DNA from: an uncultured bacterium
Lineage (GTDB): Bacteria; Bdellovibrionota_B; Oligoflexia; Oligoflexales; CACXFL01
DNA length: 49,887 bases
Direction of reading: 5' to 3'
Assembly: GCA_902766925.1 (NCBI GenBank)
Contig: CACXFL010000038.1
Location: forward strand, 1 to 49,887
In this document: positions 17,390 to 25,734 of the stretch, one piece after another
Layout of the letters: each line of letters begins with the position of its first letter
Numbering within the stretch: position 1 is the first letter of the stretch
Notes under the pieces: model-generated
Database searches by the model: none
What the model was told of the DNA's origin: nothing
The model's input: only the letters and a program-made list of their open reading frames with translations
Program-made: the position numbers and the translations under genes

Positions 17390-18193
17390 TTAATTAAATT
17401 TTTGTTTGATATCGTACAGGGTTTCAGTGATCATGGTACTAATAGCAGCTGCCATAGCTCCATTTACTCCAGCACCTTGAAGATAGATTTGACCGATAAT
17501 ATTTATGTAAATATCTCCAGCATGAGGAATAATAGCTGCCATAATGTATGCTTTGTTTAATTTAGAGTCCTTATATACTTTAGTAGTATCAATAGTTGCT
17601 ACGAAGTAGTTTTTTACTTTCTTACCGTATAATTTCCAGTCGTTTTTTATATAAACATAACCGTTTTTATCCTCGGTAGAGACAAGCTCAAATTTAGCAG
17701 AAGCAGTAATAGTCTTCTCGTCGAATTTTAATTTTTCTTTCATCGTTAAATTAAATGGAGAATCTGCATTATCAGTCTTTTGAAAATCCTTAAGAGTAGG
17801 AACAGCTTTTTGAGCTCCTTCTAAAAGTCCTGTGTTTGCATATACCTCAATACGAAAAGCATCAATATATGTGTTTTCATCTTCTGTCTTGATTTCTTCG
17901 TTAATTGCATATTTTTTTTTCTTATCAACTACCGAATTTAAATCTATTACGTTGGCAGAAGGAGCCTCAGAACAAAAAACTTTTCCGAATCTTTCATGAT
18001 GTGATCTTTTAAATTCAGGATCCTTATCTATATCAGAGCAGATGATATTCATTTTATCTTGAATACTCATAACGTTACTAAACATCCCTTCTACCCCTGA
18101 AGCAGATTCAATATCTGCTCCGCATGAGCTAAGAAGGAAAATCAGTAGAATGGTTACTGATAAAAAAATGGGTTGATATATTTTAAAATACAT
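17390..18193 (-). CDS. Lipoprotein, family A (copy 2), first gene of the operon
   Basis: The 267-residue protein has a signal segment (SVTILLIFLLSSC) with a good lipobox LSSC at about Cys24. It is paralogous to the protein at 14302-15126, with aligned SIQDKMNIIC, FCSEAPSA, KFELVSTEDKNGYVYIKNDW and LYGKK. It is the first gene of a minus-strand run A-B-B-A whose gaps are all under 50 bases. The 149-base region upstream (18194-18342) should hold the operon promoter and the end of the TPR gene transcript. Function unknown. Confidence 0.85.
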   Translation of the reverse strand: MYFKIYQPIFLSVTILLIFLLSSCGADIESASGVEGMFSNVMSIQDKMNIICSDIDKDPEFKRSHHERFGKVFCSEAPSANVIDLNSVVDKKKKYAINEEIKTEDENTYIDAFRIEVYANTGLLEGAQKAVPTLKDFQKTDNADSPFNLTMKEKLKFDEKTITASAKFELVSTEDKNGYVYIKNDWKLYGKKVKNYFVATIDTTKVYKDSKLNKAYIMAAIIPHAGDIYINIIGQIYLQGAGVNGAMAAAISTMITETLYDIKQKFN

Positions 18194-18342
18194 AACTTCT
18201 ACTCTCTTAGTTTATCTGGGTTATACCTCAGTCTTATTTTCTATTTTACCTTAGATCTTTTGTATTCTAAAGATAAACTTAAACCTTTTTCACTAAAACT
18301 TTGAAAATAGAAAAAAGTCTGAATCTAAGCTAGGCTAGGATA

Positions 18343-20091
18343 CTAGATATCTGAGATAACAATGTTTGATTCTTCGAATTTTTCCATAAGCTCTATACTA
18401 CGAACTGAGTTAGGAAAACCTATAGTAAACAAAAATTCTACGTATAATCTTTCTCTATCAAATATCTGAAAATCAGCGTTAGAAGATTGAATATATATAG
18501 CGTTTAGATCAAAACGGTAAAAATCTCCCAGTAGGAAAGCAAGTCCTCCTTTTACAATAAATCCTGAATCATTTCTTTCTTGGAATACACTCTGTTTAGC
18601 AGAAGCATTATTTCCAGATTTTGAAGCATCTACTAAAAGTTCTAGCTTGTACGCATCTATAAAATAAGAAAACATCAAATTAACTCTCCAACTCTCAAGG
18701 AATGTATAATCAGCATATAAAAGACCTCCCATCCTATTCTTATCCATCCAAGGATCGTTGAAGGTATAATCAAAATAATAACCGTTAAGTTTTAAATTTA
18801 AAGATATTCTAGGAAAACGAAAATAGTTTTCAAGTAAAATACTAATAGGAAAATGGTTATCAAAACTATACATAGAAAAACTTTTTTCAGTAAAGTCTTC
18901 TTCGTATTTTCTATTAAGATATAGATATACTGCAGTACCTATATTATGTAGATATTCTATTTTTAACCAAGGAGTTAAAAGTAGCTTTTCAGAAAGAGTA
19001 ATCGCTGAATTAGAAGTAGTATCATCTCCTAAGGATGATCCTGCTCTTACTATTTCAAATAAGGAATACATTCCAAAAGAAAAATAGTTATTTAATTTAA
19101 AAGCGAAGTCTCCATAGATCTGATGGTATCTTTCCATCAGATCTAATTGAAATGGAAAATAATCAAAGAAGTTAGAAAAACTATCCATGTTCTCCTTCCA
19201 TTCTGAAAACCTATCTTGTGTTGATAACCAGTTAATTTTATAATTATAACCAATCATAGACGTCGTAGATTTAGTTTCCAAAGGTCCTAGCCCTATCCCA
19301 AAAGTAGCAAGAATACTTCCTGTTTGAGAAGGATTATCATTCAAAACATGAAATTGATTAGGAGCTTTAGTGGTAATAACATCTACATCTCCTCCAAATT
19401 GCATTAACCAAAAATGTGGGTATTTAGATAAGGATAGTTTGTGGTATCTATAGAAAGGACGCTCAAGGTTTGGAAGAGTTGCTCCTTTTATTTCTTTAGA
19501 GTAGGAACCATTGTTAGCTAGTTGTTGAATCTGTTTTATCTTTTCTATTCTTCGTCCTCTAGGATTTCTCATCTGATACAGTCTTGCCCAGTAGTTTACA
19601 TGATCTTTGTTACGATCGTTATATGCAAGAACACACATTTCAAAGATGGCCTCATACCCATATTTATCCAGATGAACCGCAGCTTCTTTAAGTTTGTCTT
19701 TGGCAAGTTCTTCTTTCTTTAAAGTTAGTAAAGATAATCCTTGATAGTATAGGTTATGAGCACGTTTAAACTCAGAAGGAGGATTTTGAGATTGAAGAAT
19801 TTGAAGAGCTTTTTTAGGAAAACCATAGTAAAAATAAGAGATAGCAAGTTTTATCCAAATATTATAATCCGAATCATGTTTTAGATACTCTTTATATAAG
19901 TTTATAGCTCTTGAGTATTTCTTTTCTCTCATAGCTGCATCTGCTCTTGCTTTTATCTCTCCTAGAGTGATTGTAGTACTAGAAGAGTTAGATTTTTCCT
20001 CAGCGGCTATAAGAGGCTCGATATATAATAAAGGTAATATATATAATAAAGTTATAGCTAAAATAATGTTTTTTTTCAGTCTAGTATTCAA
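18343..20091 (-). CDS. TPR protein with probable outer-membrane barrel
   Basis: The 582-residue protein has a signal peptide (NIILAITLLYILPLLYIEPLIAAE). Residues ~45-165 carry about three TPR units (ADAAMREKKYSRAINLYKEYLK, then IWIKLAISYFYYGFPKKALQIL and later). From about residue 200 on, alternating aromatic and polar residues with strands such as YFSFGMYSLFEI, YLYLNRKYEE and LYVEFLFTIGFPN suggest a beta barrel. No named family is recognised. Translation probably starts at a TTG; no strong ribosome site is visible. It is divergent from the PP2C gene, with a striking palindrome between. Confidence 0.7.
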   Translation of the reverse strand: MNTRLKKNIILAITLLYILPLLYIEPLIAAEEKSNSSSTTITLGEIKARADAAMREKKYSRAINLYKEYLKHDSDYNIWIKLAISYFYYGFPKKALQILQSQNPPSEFKRAHNLYYQGLSLLTLKKEELAKDKLKEAAVHLDKYGYEAIFEMCVLAYNDRNKDHVNYWARLYQMRNPRGRRIEKIKQIQQLANNGSYSKEIKGATLPNLERPFYRYHKLSLSKYPHFWLMQFGGDVDVITTKAPNQFHVLNDNPSQTGSILATFGIGLGPLETKSTTSMIGYNYKINWLSTQDRFSEWKENMDSFSNFFDYFPFQLDLMERYHQIYGDFAFKLNNYFSFGMYSLFEIVRAGSSLGDDTTSNSAITLSEKLLLTPWLKIEYLHNIGTAVYLYLNRKYEEDFTEKSFSMYSFDNHFPISILLENYFRFPRISLNLKLNGYYFDYTFNDPWMDKNRMGGLLYADYTFLESWRVNLMFSYFIDAYKLELLVDASKSGNNASAKQSVFQERNDSGFIVKGGLAFLLGDFYRFDLNAIYIQSSNADFQIFDRERLYVEFLFTIGFPNSVRSIELMEKFEESNIVISDI

Positions 20092-20473
20092 TGTCAGTAT
20101 CCAAAATAAATTATAAACACATATTTTGTATTATTCCGTTAGGTACTCAAAATTACATAACTATAAATTTAATATTAGTTTGTGGATAAAACAATGAATT
20201 TCTACATTTTAACACAGTTGTAGAAAATAGAAGCTTAGTTTGATCTTGTATGATCCTTATTAGATGATTAGACTGGTATGTATTAAGGTATTTAGGTATA
20301 GACAGGGATTTAAAACTAAACTGAATTTTTTTACTGAAATTTAGTTACCACAACTAATTTTATAAATTAGTTGTGGTAACTACCCTATATTTTAGGATAA
20401 AATATAAACGAGATAGTTAGTAAAGTTATAGCATAGTACTTTGTGAACCTTGAAGTTATAGGGAGATAAAACT
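20092..20473. promoter_or_regulatory. Divergent intergenic region with a 19-bp palindrome
   Basis: Between the minus-strand TPR gene and the plus-strand phosphatase gene lie 382 bases. TAGTTACCACAACTAATTT at 20342-20360 is repeated inverted at 20364-20382 with a 3-nt spacer. Neither side has a T-run, so an operator or the end of a small transcript is possible. No open frame of note is seen. Confidence 0.5.
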
Positions 20474-21202
20474 TTGCATATAGATATGTCCGGTTGTTCT
20501 GATGTCGGAAGAAAAAGAAAGAATAATCAAGATTCGATGTATTTTGACAGTGTTCAAGGACTTGTGGTAGTAGCTGATGGTATAGGTGGGAAAAAAGGAG
20601 GAGAAATAGCCTCTAGAATTGCTGTAGAAGGAATTCGTTCTGATTTTTTAAAAACAGATTATATACGTCATGAGGAGATTCCTGTTTTTTTAACTAACGC
20701 TGTGGATAGAGTAAATAAGGATATTTTGCACTATACGGATCAACATCCTGATAAAAAAGGTATGGGTACTACCCTTAATTGTCTTATGTTTGTATCAGAT
20801 ACTTTATATCTTGCTCACCTTGGAGATAGTAGAACCTATCTATTCTATAAAGATAATCTTTGGCAACTCACCTTAGATCATAATGTACAAACTTTCTTAA
20901 AAAGAGGTTGGTTAAATAAAGATAGTGTGGGTAACAATCCTAAGGAATCTGCTCTTGTTAGATCTTTAGGAATTCCAGGGGGAGTCGAACCTGATATATA
21001 TCAGTTAAAGATAAGACCAGATGAAATCTTTATAACTTGTAGCGATGGATTGTACGGTATGGTACCTGATGAAGCTATCCTTAGTATCGTATCTAAGTAT
21101 TCAACTAATATATCTGGACTTGCAAAAATACTAGTTGCTGAAGCTAATAAAAATGGAGGCCAAGATAACGTAACGGTAGTTGTTTCTAAGGTCTGTGCGT
21201 AG
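20474..21202 (+). CDS. PP2C-family protein serine/threonine phosphatase
   Basis: The 242-residue protein has the full set of PP2C (PPM) motifs: SDVGRKRKNNQDS at the N-terminus, VVADGIGGKKGGE (metal Asp), GMGTTL, LAHLGDSRTYLF, LTLDHN, LVRSLG, ITCSDGLYGM and GGQDNVTVVV. It is a soluble Mn2+/Mg2+-dependent Ser/Thr phosphatase like Stp or PrpC. The TTG at 20474 is the likely start because GGGAGA lies 7 bases upstream; an ATG at 20486 is much farther from it. No kinase gene is nearby. The next gene, 47 bases downstream, is a membrane protein that may be a partner or target. Confidence 0.93.
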   Translation: MHIDMSGCSDVGRKRKNNQDSMYFDSVQGLVVVADGIGGKKGGEIASRIAVEGIRSDFLKTDYIRHEEIPVFLTNAVDRVNKDILHYTDQHPDKKGMGTTLNCLMFVSDTLYLAHLGDSRTYLFYKDNLWQLTLDHNVQTFLKRGWLNKDSVGNNPKESALVRSLGIPGGVEPDIYQLKIRPDEIFITCSDGLYGMVPDEAILSIVSKYSTNISGLAKILVAEANKNGGQDNVTVVVSKVCA

Positions 21203-21249
21203 TAATTAATAATGGCGTTTAGTTATTTAATTTTTAATGGAAGAAAATT

Positions 21250-22554
21250 ATGTCTAGACTTTATCTTGTAAGAAAAAATCTTGAGTTGTACCTGGGTCCT
21301 ATGGATATAATGGAATTTAAAGAGGGGTATAAAAAGTTAAAGTTTGGACCAGATGCAGAAATATGTTCTTCTTTAAAAAAGTGGGTAAAACTTTCTGATC
21401 ATCAAAGACTTGCATCCAGGTATCCTCAAATAGCAAGTATTGTAAGCAGAGCAGCTATCTGGGAACAAAGTATGGCTCCAGTTCAAATACGAGATGATCA
21501 CGCTATAAGATCTCATTTTCCTCGTAAACAATCTTCATTCTTTTTCTACGGAATATCTTTTCTTATTATAGCCTTAGTTATAATAGGAGTGTGGGGATAT
21601 AAAGAAGGAATTTTCTCTTTTTCGCATAAGAAAATTAACACTCAAGTTGTCACTCAACTTCTTTCTCAAAAGAAGGAAGTTGAGTTTCTAAAATATATGG
21701 AATCTCATATAGCCGTTATAGTTCCAGATGCCTCGAAACATAAAACTTCTTATACAGAGTGGATTCCTTATATTCGTTATTACGCTTATAAAAAAGGAGG
21801 TTCTGTTGTAGGAATGAAACCTCAACTTCTAAGAGGTGCTGTACCTTCTACTCTTGCTCCACAAGATTGTTCTATGGAAGGACTAAGATCAAAACTAGGA
21901 GAAGAGTTACAAACAGATTGGAAGGCTATTTTACATGGATCAGAAACTCCCTCTACTATTTTTCAGAAGATGTTTTTTTGGGATCCTTATTGGATAAAAA
22001 TTAGGGTAGATCCTTCTTGGATTCAACCTATAAACTATTATCAAGCTTGTCTTATTGAACTGTCCCAAGTTATAAAACAGGATCAATTTATTATACCAAC
22101 AGATGTAAAACCAATTCTCGAAGCAAGAGTAGATCATCTATTATCTACTATCTCACCTAAACAACAAGGTTTTAGATTTGAAAGTATTAAACCTAAAGTA
22201 GTACCTACTAATATTTTAGGAGCTCTATCCTGTATAGAAGAGGATGGAGACTCGGAAGTATGTATTCCAAAAGATAGTTTAGCGGTTCCTGCTACTAAGT
22301 ATTTAGCTGTTAGAAAACAAAGAATGGATATATTTTCAATGCTTTCTTCCATAGTAATAAAAGAAGCAATTTTATCGGAAGAATTATCAGAATTATATAC
22401 CCTAAGAGCTAACATAAAGCCTATAGATCAGATAACTCAATTTAACTATTCGAGTGAATATCAACTTATAACCTATATGCAACATACTTCAGGAAGTATT
22501 AAAGATAGTAAAAAAATGATGGAACAATCTAGTCCTGAGATTAATTTAAAATAA
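21250..22554 (+). CDS. Membrane-anchored protein with GYF-like N-terminal domain
   Basis: The 434-residue protein begins with a ~65-residue cytoplasmic domain (LYLVRKNLELYLGPMDIMEF ... CSSLKKWVKL) that resembles the GYF_2-type domain of other bacterial membrane proteins, though the match is by eye. One membrane segment follows at about 95-118 (FFFYGISFLIIALVIIGVWGY). The remaining ~310 residues would be periplasmic and contain five or so Cys. No family is recognised. It is in an apparent operon with the PP2C gene and ends at a strong terminator. Confidence 0.7.
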   Translation: MSRLYLVRKNLELYLGPMDIMEFKEGYKKLKFGPDAEICSSLKKWVKLSDHQRLASRYPQIASIVSRAAIWEQSMAPVQIRDDHAIRSHFPRKQSSFFFYGISFLIIALVIIGVWGYKEGIFSFSHKKINTQVVTQLLSQKKEVEFLKYMESHIAVIVPDASKHKTSYTEWIPYIRYYAYKKGGSVVGMKPQLLRGAVPSTLAPQDCSMEGLRSKLGEELQTDWKAILHGSETPSTIFQKMFFWDPYWIKIRVDPSWIQPINYYQACLIELSQVIKQDQFIIPTDVKPILEARVDHLLSTISPKQQGFRFESIKPKVVPTNILGALSCIEEDGDSEVCIPKDSLAVPATKYLAVRKQRMDIFSMLSSIVIKEAILSEELSELYTLRANIKPIDQITQFNYSSEYQLITYMQHTSGSIKDSKKMMEQSSPEINLK

Positions 22555-22559
22555 TAATA

Positions 22560-22606
22560 GATACCCCCTTATACCTTATAAAGATATAAGGGGGTATCTA
22601 GTTTTT
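22560..22606 (+). terminator. Strong intrinsic terminator
   Basis: GATACCCCCTTATA (22560-22573) and TATAAGGGGGTATC (22585-22598) form a 14-bp perfect stem followed by TAGTTTTT. Confidence 0.88.
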
Positions 22607-22677
22607 AGATGACGGGGTAGTTGTCTGTGTTAATTAATGAAGGTCTTTAAGATCTATACTAGAACTAAATTCTAAAT

Positions 22678-23364
22678 TCAAAAATCTTGAACATTATCTA
22701 CTGAAGGATCGTTGTTATCCACACGTATTCCTATATGAGATCCATAATGATCAAGTTCGTTGGGTAGATCTTCAGTTGGTAGGGCGTTGTAACAATGTCT
22801 AAGAGGTTGAGTTAAACTTAGATTATACCATAATTTATCTTCTACGTTTATGTTATCTCCTAGGGTCATAGTAGAGATACAAGTTGATTTGAATAATTCT
22901 TGAAGATTTGTATGAGGACGAACTTGTAAATCAGATGGAGAAAAGAATGCAGTATTTAAGAATTTATCCTTGGAAGTAATTTTAGATAAATCTACGCCAA
23001 CAAAATTAATTAATACAGATGTAGAATTTGTATTGGCTACATTAGTAAAATTAGATAAATCAGTGAAACACTGATTAAAAGCTTTTGAAAAATTAACCAA
23101 CATCCAGGTTTTACCAAATACTGTAACTGAAGATTGTAAAGACAGACCTACTTTACAGTCTTCTTTTATAAGATCGTCCATCGTAAATTTGGGTTGTTCT
23201 ATACAAAACAGTGTACTGTTTGTTAAACAAAGAGGATCTTTACGAGTGGAATCATTATTTTTATCACTTCCATCACCACAAGAACTAATAGTTAGAGCTA
23301 AACTAAAAGATACGATACAAAACAGTACCGTAAAGATTTTTTTATCATAAAAAAGTCCTTTCAA
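22678..23364 (-). CDS. Lipoprotein with internal duplication and a displaced start
   Basis: The in-frame start is a TTG at 23364, giving 228 residues with a lipobox (LTISSC). The better-looking start is the ATG at 23348-23346, 7 bases after AAAGGA. It is one base out of frame because of a run of seven A; one more A would give MIKKIFTVLFCIVSFSLALT, a perfect lipoprotein signal. The mature part has two similar halves: DLIKEDCKVGL...KTWMLVNFS...CFTDL and ELFKSTCISTM...KLWYNLSLT...CYNAL. Two cysteines per repeat suggest a disulphide in each. Function unknown. Confidence 0.75.
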   Translation of the reverse strand: MKGLFYDKKIFTVLFCIVSFSLALTISSCGDGSDKNNDSTRKDPLCLTNSTLFCIEQPKFTMDDLIKEDCKVGLSLQSSVTVFGKTWMLVNFSKAFNQCFTDLSNFTNVANTNSTSVLINFVGVDLSKITSKDKFLNTAFFSPSDLQVRPHTNLQELFKSTCISTMTLGDNINVEDKLWYNLSLTQPLRHCYNALPTEDLPNELDHYGSHIGIRVDNNDPSVDNVQDF

Positions 23365-23852
23365 TAGAAAAATATAAATTAATTTATTGAAGATTTATGA
23401 TTACATTATACTAAACTCTATCTTTAGAACATAGATTGCTTGGTTATTAACTAATAGTAGCCAAAAAGATTAGACAATAACTACCTACCCATTTAAATGC
23501 ACGGGTTGATACTAAAAGAAATTTCTAAATTTTATAATATACTATAAATACAGATTAAATCTTCAATATTTCAAAAATAAACAAAAATTAATAAAATTAT
23601 GAATATAAAATTCTTTGATGATTTTATATAAAATATTTAAAATTTTTAATATAAAATTTATTCTAAATATTATTATTTTTATTGAATAAAATAGAATCTA
23701 TATCTTTTAATATCTAAAATTAAAATTCTATATGTAAATTTAATGTATTTTAATACGATTAATAAAATGTATTTGATATTTATTATTATAACATAATATA
23801 TCAAGTATTATTTTAAGTATTTTAACGTTAACTTTTTATTATGGGGTAAGTT
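23365..23852 (+). promoter_or_regulatory. Extremely AT-rich leader of the flagellin gene
   Basis: The ~340 bases before the flagellin start are almost entirely A and T, and contain no open frame. They should include the flagellin promoter and an UP-element-like region; I do not see a sigma-28 consensus. GGGGTAAG lies 6 bases before the ATG as ribosome site. The remaining part (23365-23510) shows nothing recognisable beyond the lipoprotein gene's promoter region. Confidence 0.4.
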
Positions 23853-24737
23853 ATGAGTTTAAGAATTAGAACAAACATTCCTTCTATTCAATCACAAACA
23901 GCAATGGAAAGAACAGAAAGAGCAACAACAGAAAGCATGGCAAAATTATCTTCTGGTTATAGAATCAATAAAGCAGCTGATGATGCTGCAGGTCTTGCTA
24001 TATCAGAAACTTTAAAAGGAAAAATTAGAAGTTCTGTACAAGCAAAAAGAAATGCTAACGATGCTATTTCTATGATTCAAGTAGCAGAAGGTGGTATGAA
24101 CGAAATTTCTAACATCTTAATCAGATTAAGAGAACTAGCAACTCAAGCAGCTTCCGATACAATTGGAAACCTTGAAAGATCTTATACAAACAAAGAATAT
24201 GTACAATTAGTAGATGAAATAGATAGAATTGCTGATACTACAGAATTTAACAGTTTCAAAATGTTAAAAGGATCAGCAGGAAACGATGGAAAAGAAGAAT
24301 TAGTATTCCACGTAGGTAGTGGTGATGGTACTGTTGAAAATACCGATACAGTATCTTTAAATCTAGATCTTTTGAATATGAGTTCAGATGAAGTATTTGG
24401 ACTTGGAAAAGAAGCTGAAATCGGTCCTGAAACAAGAACTGGAAGTTTTGAACGTGAAACAGCAGCAGCAAAATTAACAGTTATTGATGAAGCTATTCAA
24501 AGATTAGCTGAAACAAGAGCTGTTCTTGGTTCAAAACAATCTCGTTTGAATTCAGTTGTAAACAACTTGGAAGTTTCTATCGAAAACTCTCAAGCTTCTA
24601 ACTCTCGTATCAGAGATGTAGACTTTGCTGAAGAAACTGCAAACTTTACTCAACAAAGAATACTTTCTCAAGCTGGTACTTCTGTTCTATCACAGGCTAA
24701 CGCTTATCCAGAACTTGCTCTAAACTTATTAAGATAA
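23853..24737 (+). CDS. fliC: Flagellin
   Basis: The 294-residue protein has complete N- and C-terminal D0/D1 domains. The N-terminus reads SLRIRTNIPSIQ, then KLSSGYRINKAADDAAGLAI and ISMIQVAEGGMNEISNILIR. The C-terminus has LGSKQSRLNSVVNNL, RIRDVDFAEETANF and ends LALNLLR. The variable middle is short (about 150-215), as in small bacterial flagellins. It forms the flagellar filament after type III export. The sequence pattern is that of Bdellovibrio-type flagellins rather than spirochaete FlaB (recalled, not searched). It stands alone with its own terminator; no other flagellar gene is in the window. Confidence 0.95.
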   Translation: MSLRIRTNIPSIQSQTAMERTERATTESMAKLSSGYRINKAADDAAGLAISETLKGKIRSSVQAKRNANDAISMIQVAEGGMNEISNILIRLRELATQAASDTIGNLERSYTNKEYVQLVDEIDRIADTTEFNSFKMLKGSAGNDGKEELVFHVGSGDGTVENTDTVSLNLDLLNMSSDEVFGLGKEAEIGPETRTGSFERETAAAKLTVIDEAIQRLAETRAVLGSKQSRLNSVVNNLEVSIENSQASNSRIRDVDFAEETANFTQQRILSQAGTSVLSQANAYPELALNLLR

Positions 24738-24751
24738 CGTAAAATAATATA

Positions 24752-24788
24752 AAAAACTTTCCTCATCATTATGATGAGGAAAGTTTTT
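24752..24788 (+). terminator. Terminator of the flagellin gene
   Basis: AAAAACTTTCCTCATCAT and its complement form a near-perfect stem followed by GTTTTT, starting about 15 bases after the flagellin stop. Confidence 0.9.
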
Positions 24789-25050
24789 CAACAAACAAAA
24801 ATATTAGTTTACGTACTAACGATAAATAAGTGATGGGTCGGTTGATAAAGTGATGAGAAATAAAGTTGGTAAAGTTGATTGATGTATTAGATTGGTCTAG
24901 TTTAATTTGATTTCGTTTAGTTTAGTTTAGTTTAGGTCATATCGGTTTTATTTGGTATATAACATACTATACAGATTCAATAACATCGATCCTATAAGGT
25001 TGGTACAGATAGATTGTAGGATGAATCTGATTATTAGTAGTCATAAATGT
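24789..25050. other. Intergenic region with a pentanucleotide repeat
   Basis: After the flagellin terminator the sequence holds GTTTA repeated four times (24915-24934) within a T/A-rich stretch of related words. No gene, RNA or hairpin of note was seen before the minus-strand gene ending at 25051. Confidence 0.4.
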
Positions 25051-25455
25051 CTATTTAGGACAGATATGATTTTCTCCTTTTTCATAACCACATTTAGGAC
25101 ATATTTCTATTGTTTTAGATTGGTTAAACAGATTTTGAGACGAGGTTCTTTGTTGATAAAAAGCAGATGAGCCTCCTTGGCTACTATTAGGATTTGTAGA
25201 AAAACCTTTTCTATAGAAAACATATCTAAAAGCTCGAGGTCTAGCAGTTCTTGGATCTTCGCCCATTGAAGATACCTCTTTTTTTATTTGTCTGTAGACC
25301 ATAAAAAACCTTATAGCTAAAGATATAATTACTAAAGAAGTAAGTATTACTATAAATTTAAGTACTGAAAATACTCCCGTCCAAAAAGATTCATGTCCAG
25401 CAAGAATCAACATAATTAGTACTAAGAAAAATAAAAAAAAGTTATTTCTTCTCAC
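25051..25455 (-). CDS. Small membrane protein with C-terminal zinc ribbon
   Basis: The likely start is the GTG at 25455, 5 bases after GAGG, giving 134 residues. Two hydrophobic segments lie near the N-terminus (FFLFFLVLIMLILAG and VLKFIVILTSLVIISLAIRF). A basic and Ser/Gln-rich middle follows, and the protein ends with CPKCGYEKGENHICPK, a rubredoxin-like zinc knuckle on the cytoplasmic side. I do not recognise the family. It is divergent from the DUF2207 gene. Confidence 0.75.
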   Translation of the reverse strand: MRRNNFFLFFLVLIMLILAGHESFWTGVFSVLKFIVILTSLVIISLAIRFFMVYRQIKKEVSSMGEDPRTARPRAFRYVFYRKGFSTNPNSSQGGSSAFYQQRTSSQNLFNQSKTIEICPKCGYEKGENHICPK

Positions 25456-25734
25456 AATTGCCTCATATGGTATCAAATTCTAGAAATAAGTAGGGCTTAT
25501 AAATATCACGACTTTATATCAATTTAAAGTCTAAAATTAATAACAGGTACCTATCTTAGGTGAAATAAAGATAAGTGGGGTAGAGTCTAAAGAATTATTG
25601 ATAATCTAAAAATCATTCTTTGTAAAAAAAATAGAAAAAGATTAAAATATAAAATGGCTTATAATTATATTTTTTGGACAAGAGTTAAATTTTTAAGTTT
25701 TCAAGGAAGACTAAGTCTATAGGTTAGATTTTTA

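Noticed and set aside
23853..24737. Spirochaete FlaB assignment of the flagellin
   Set aside because: The N-terminus and the IQVAEGGMNEISNILIR wording fit Bdellovibrio-type flagellins better than spirochaete FlaB.
24915..24934. Four GTTTA repeats
   Set aside because: Short, AT-rich and intergenic; no link to a promoter or gene start.
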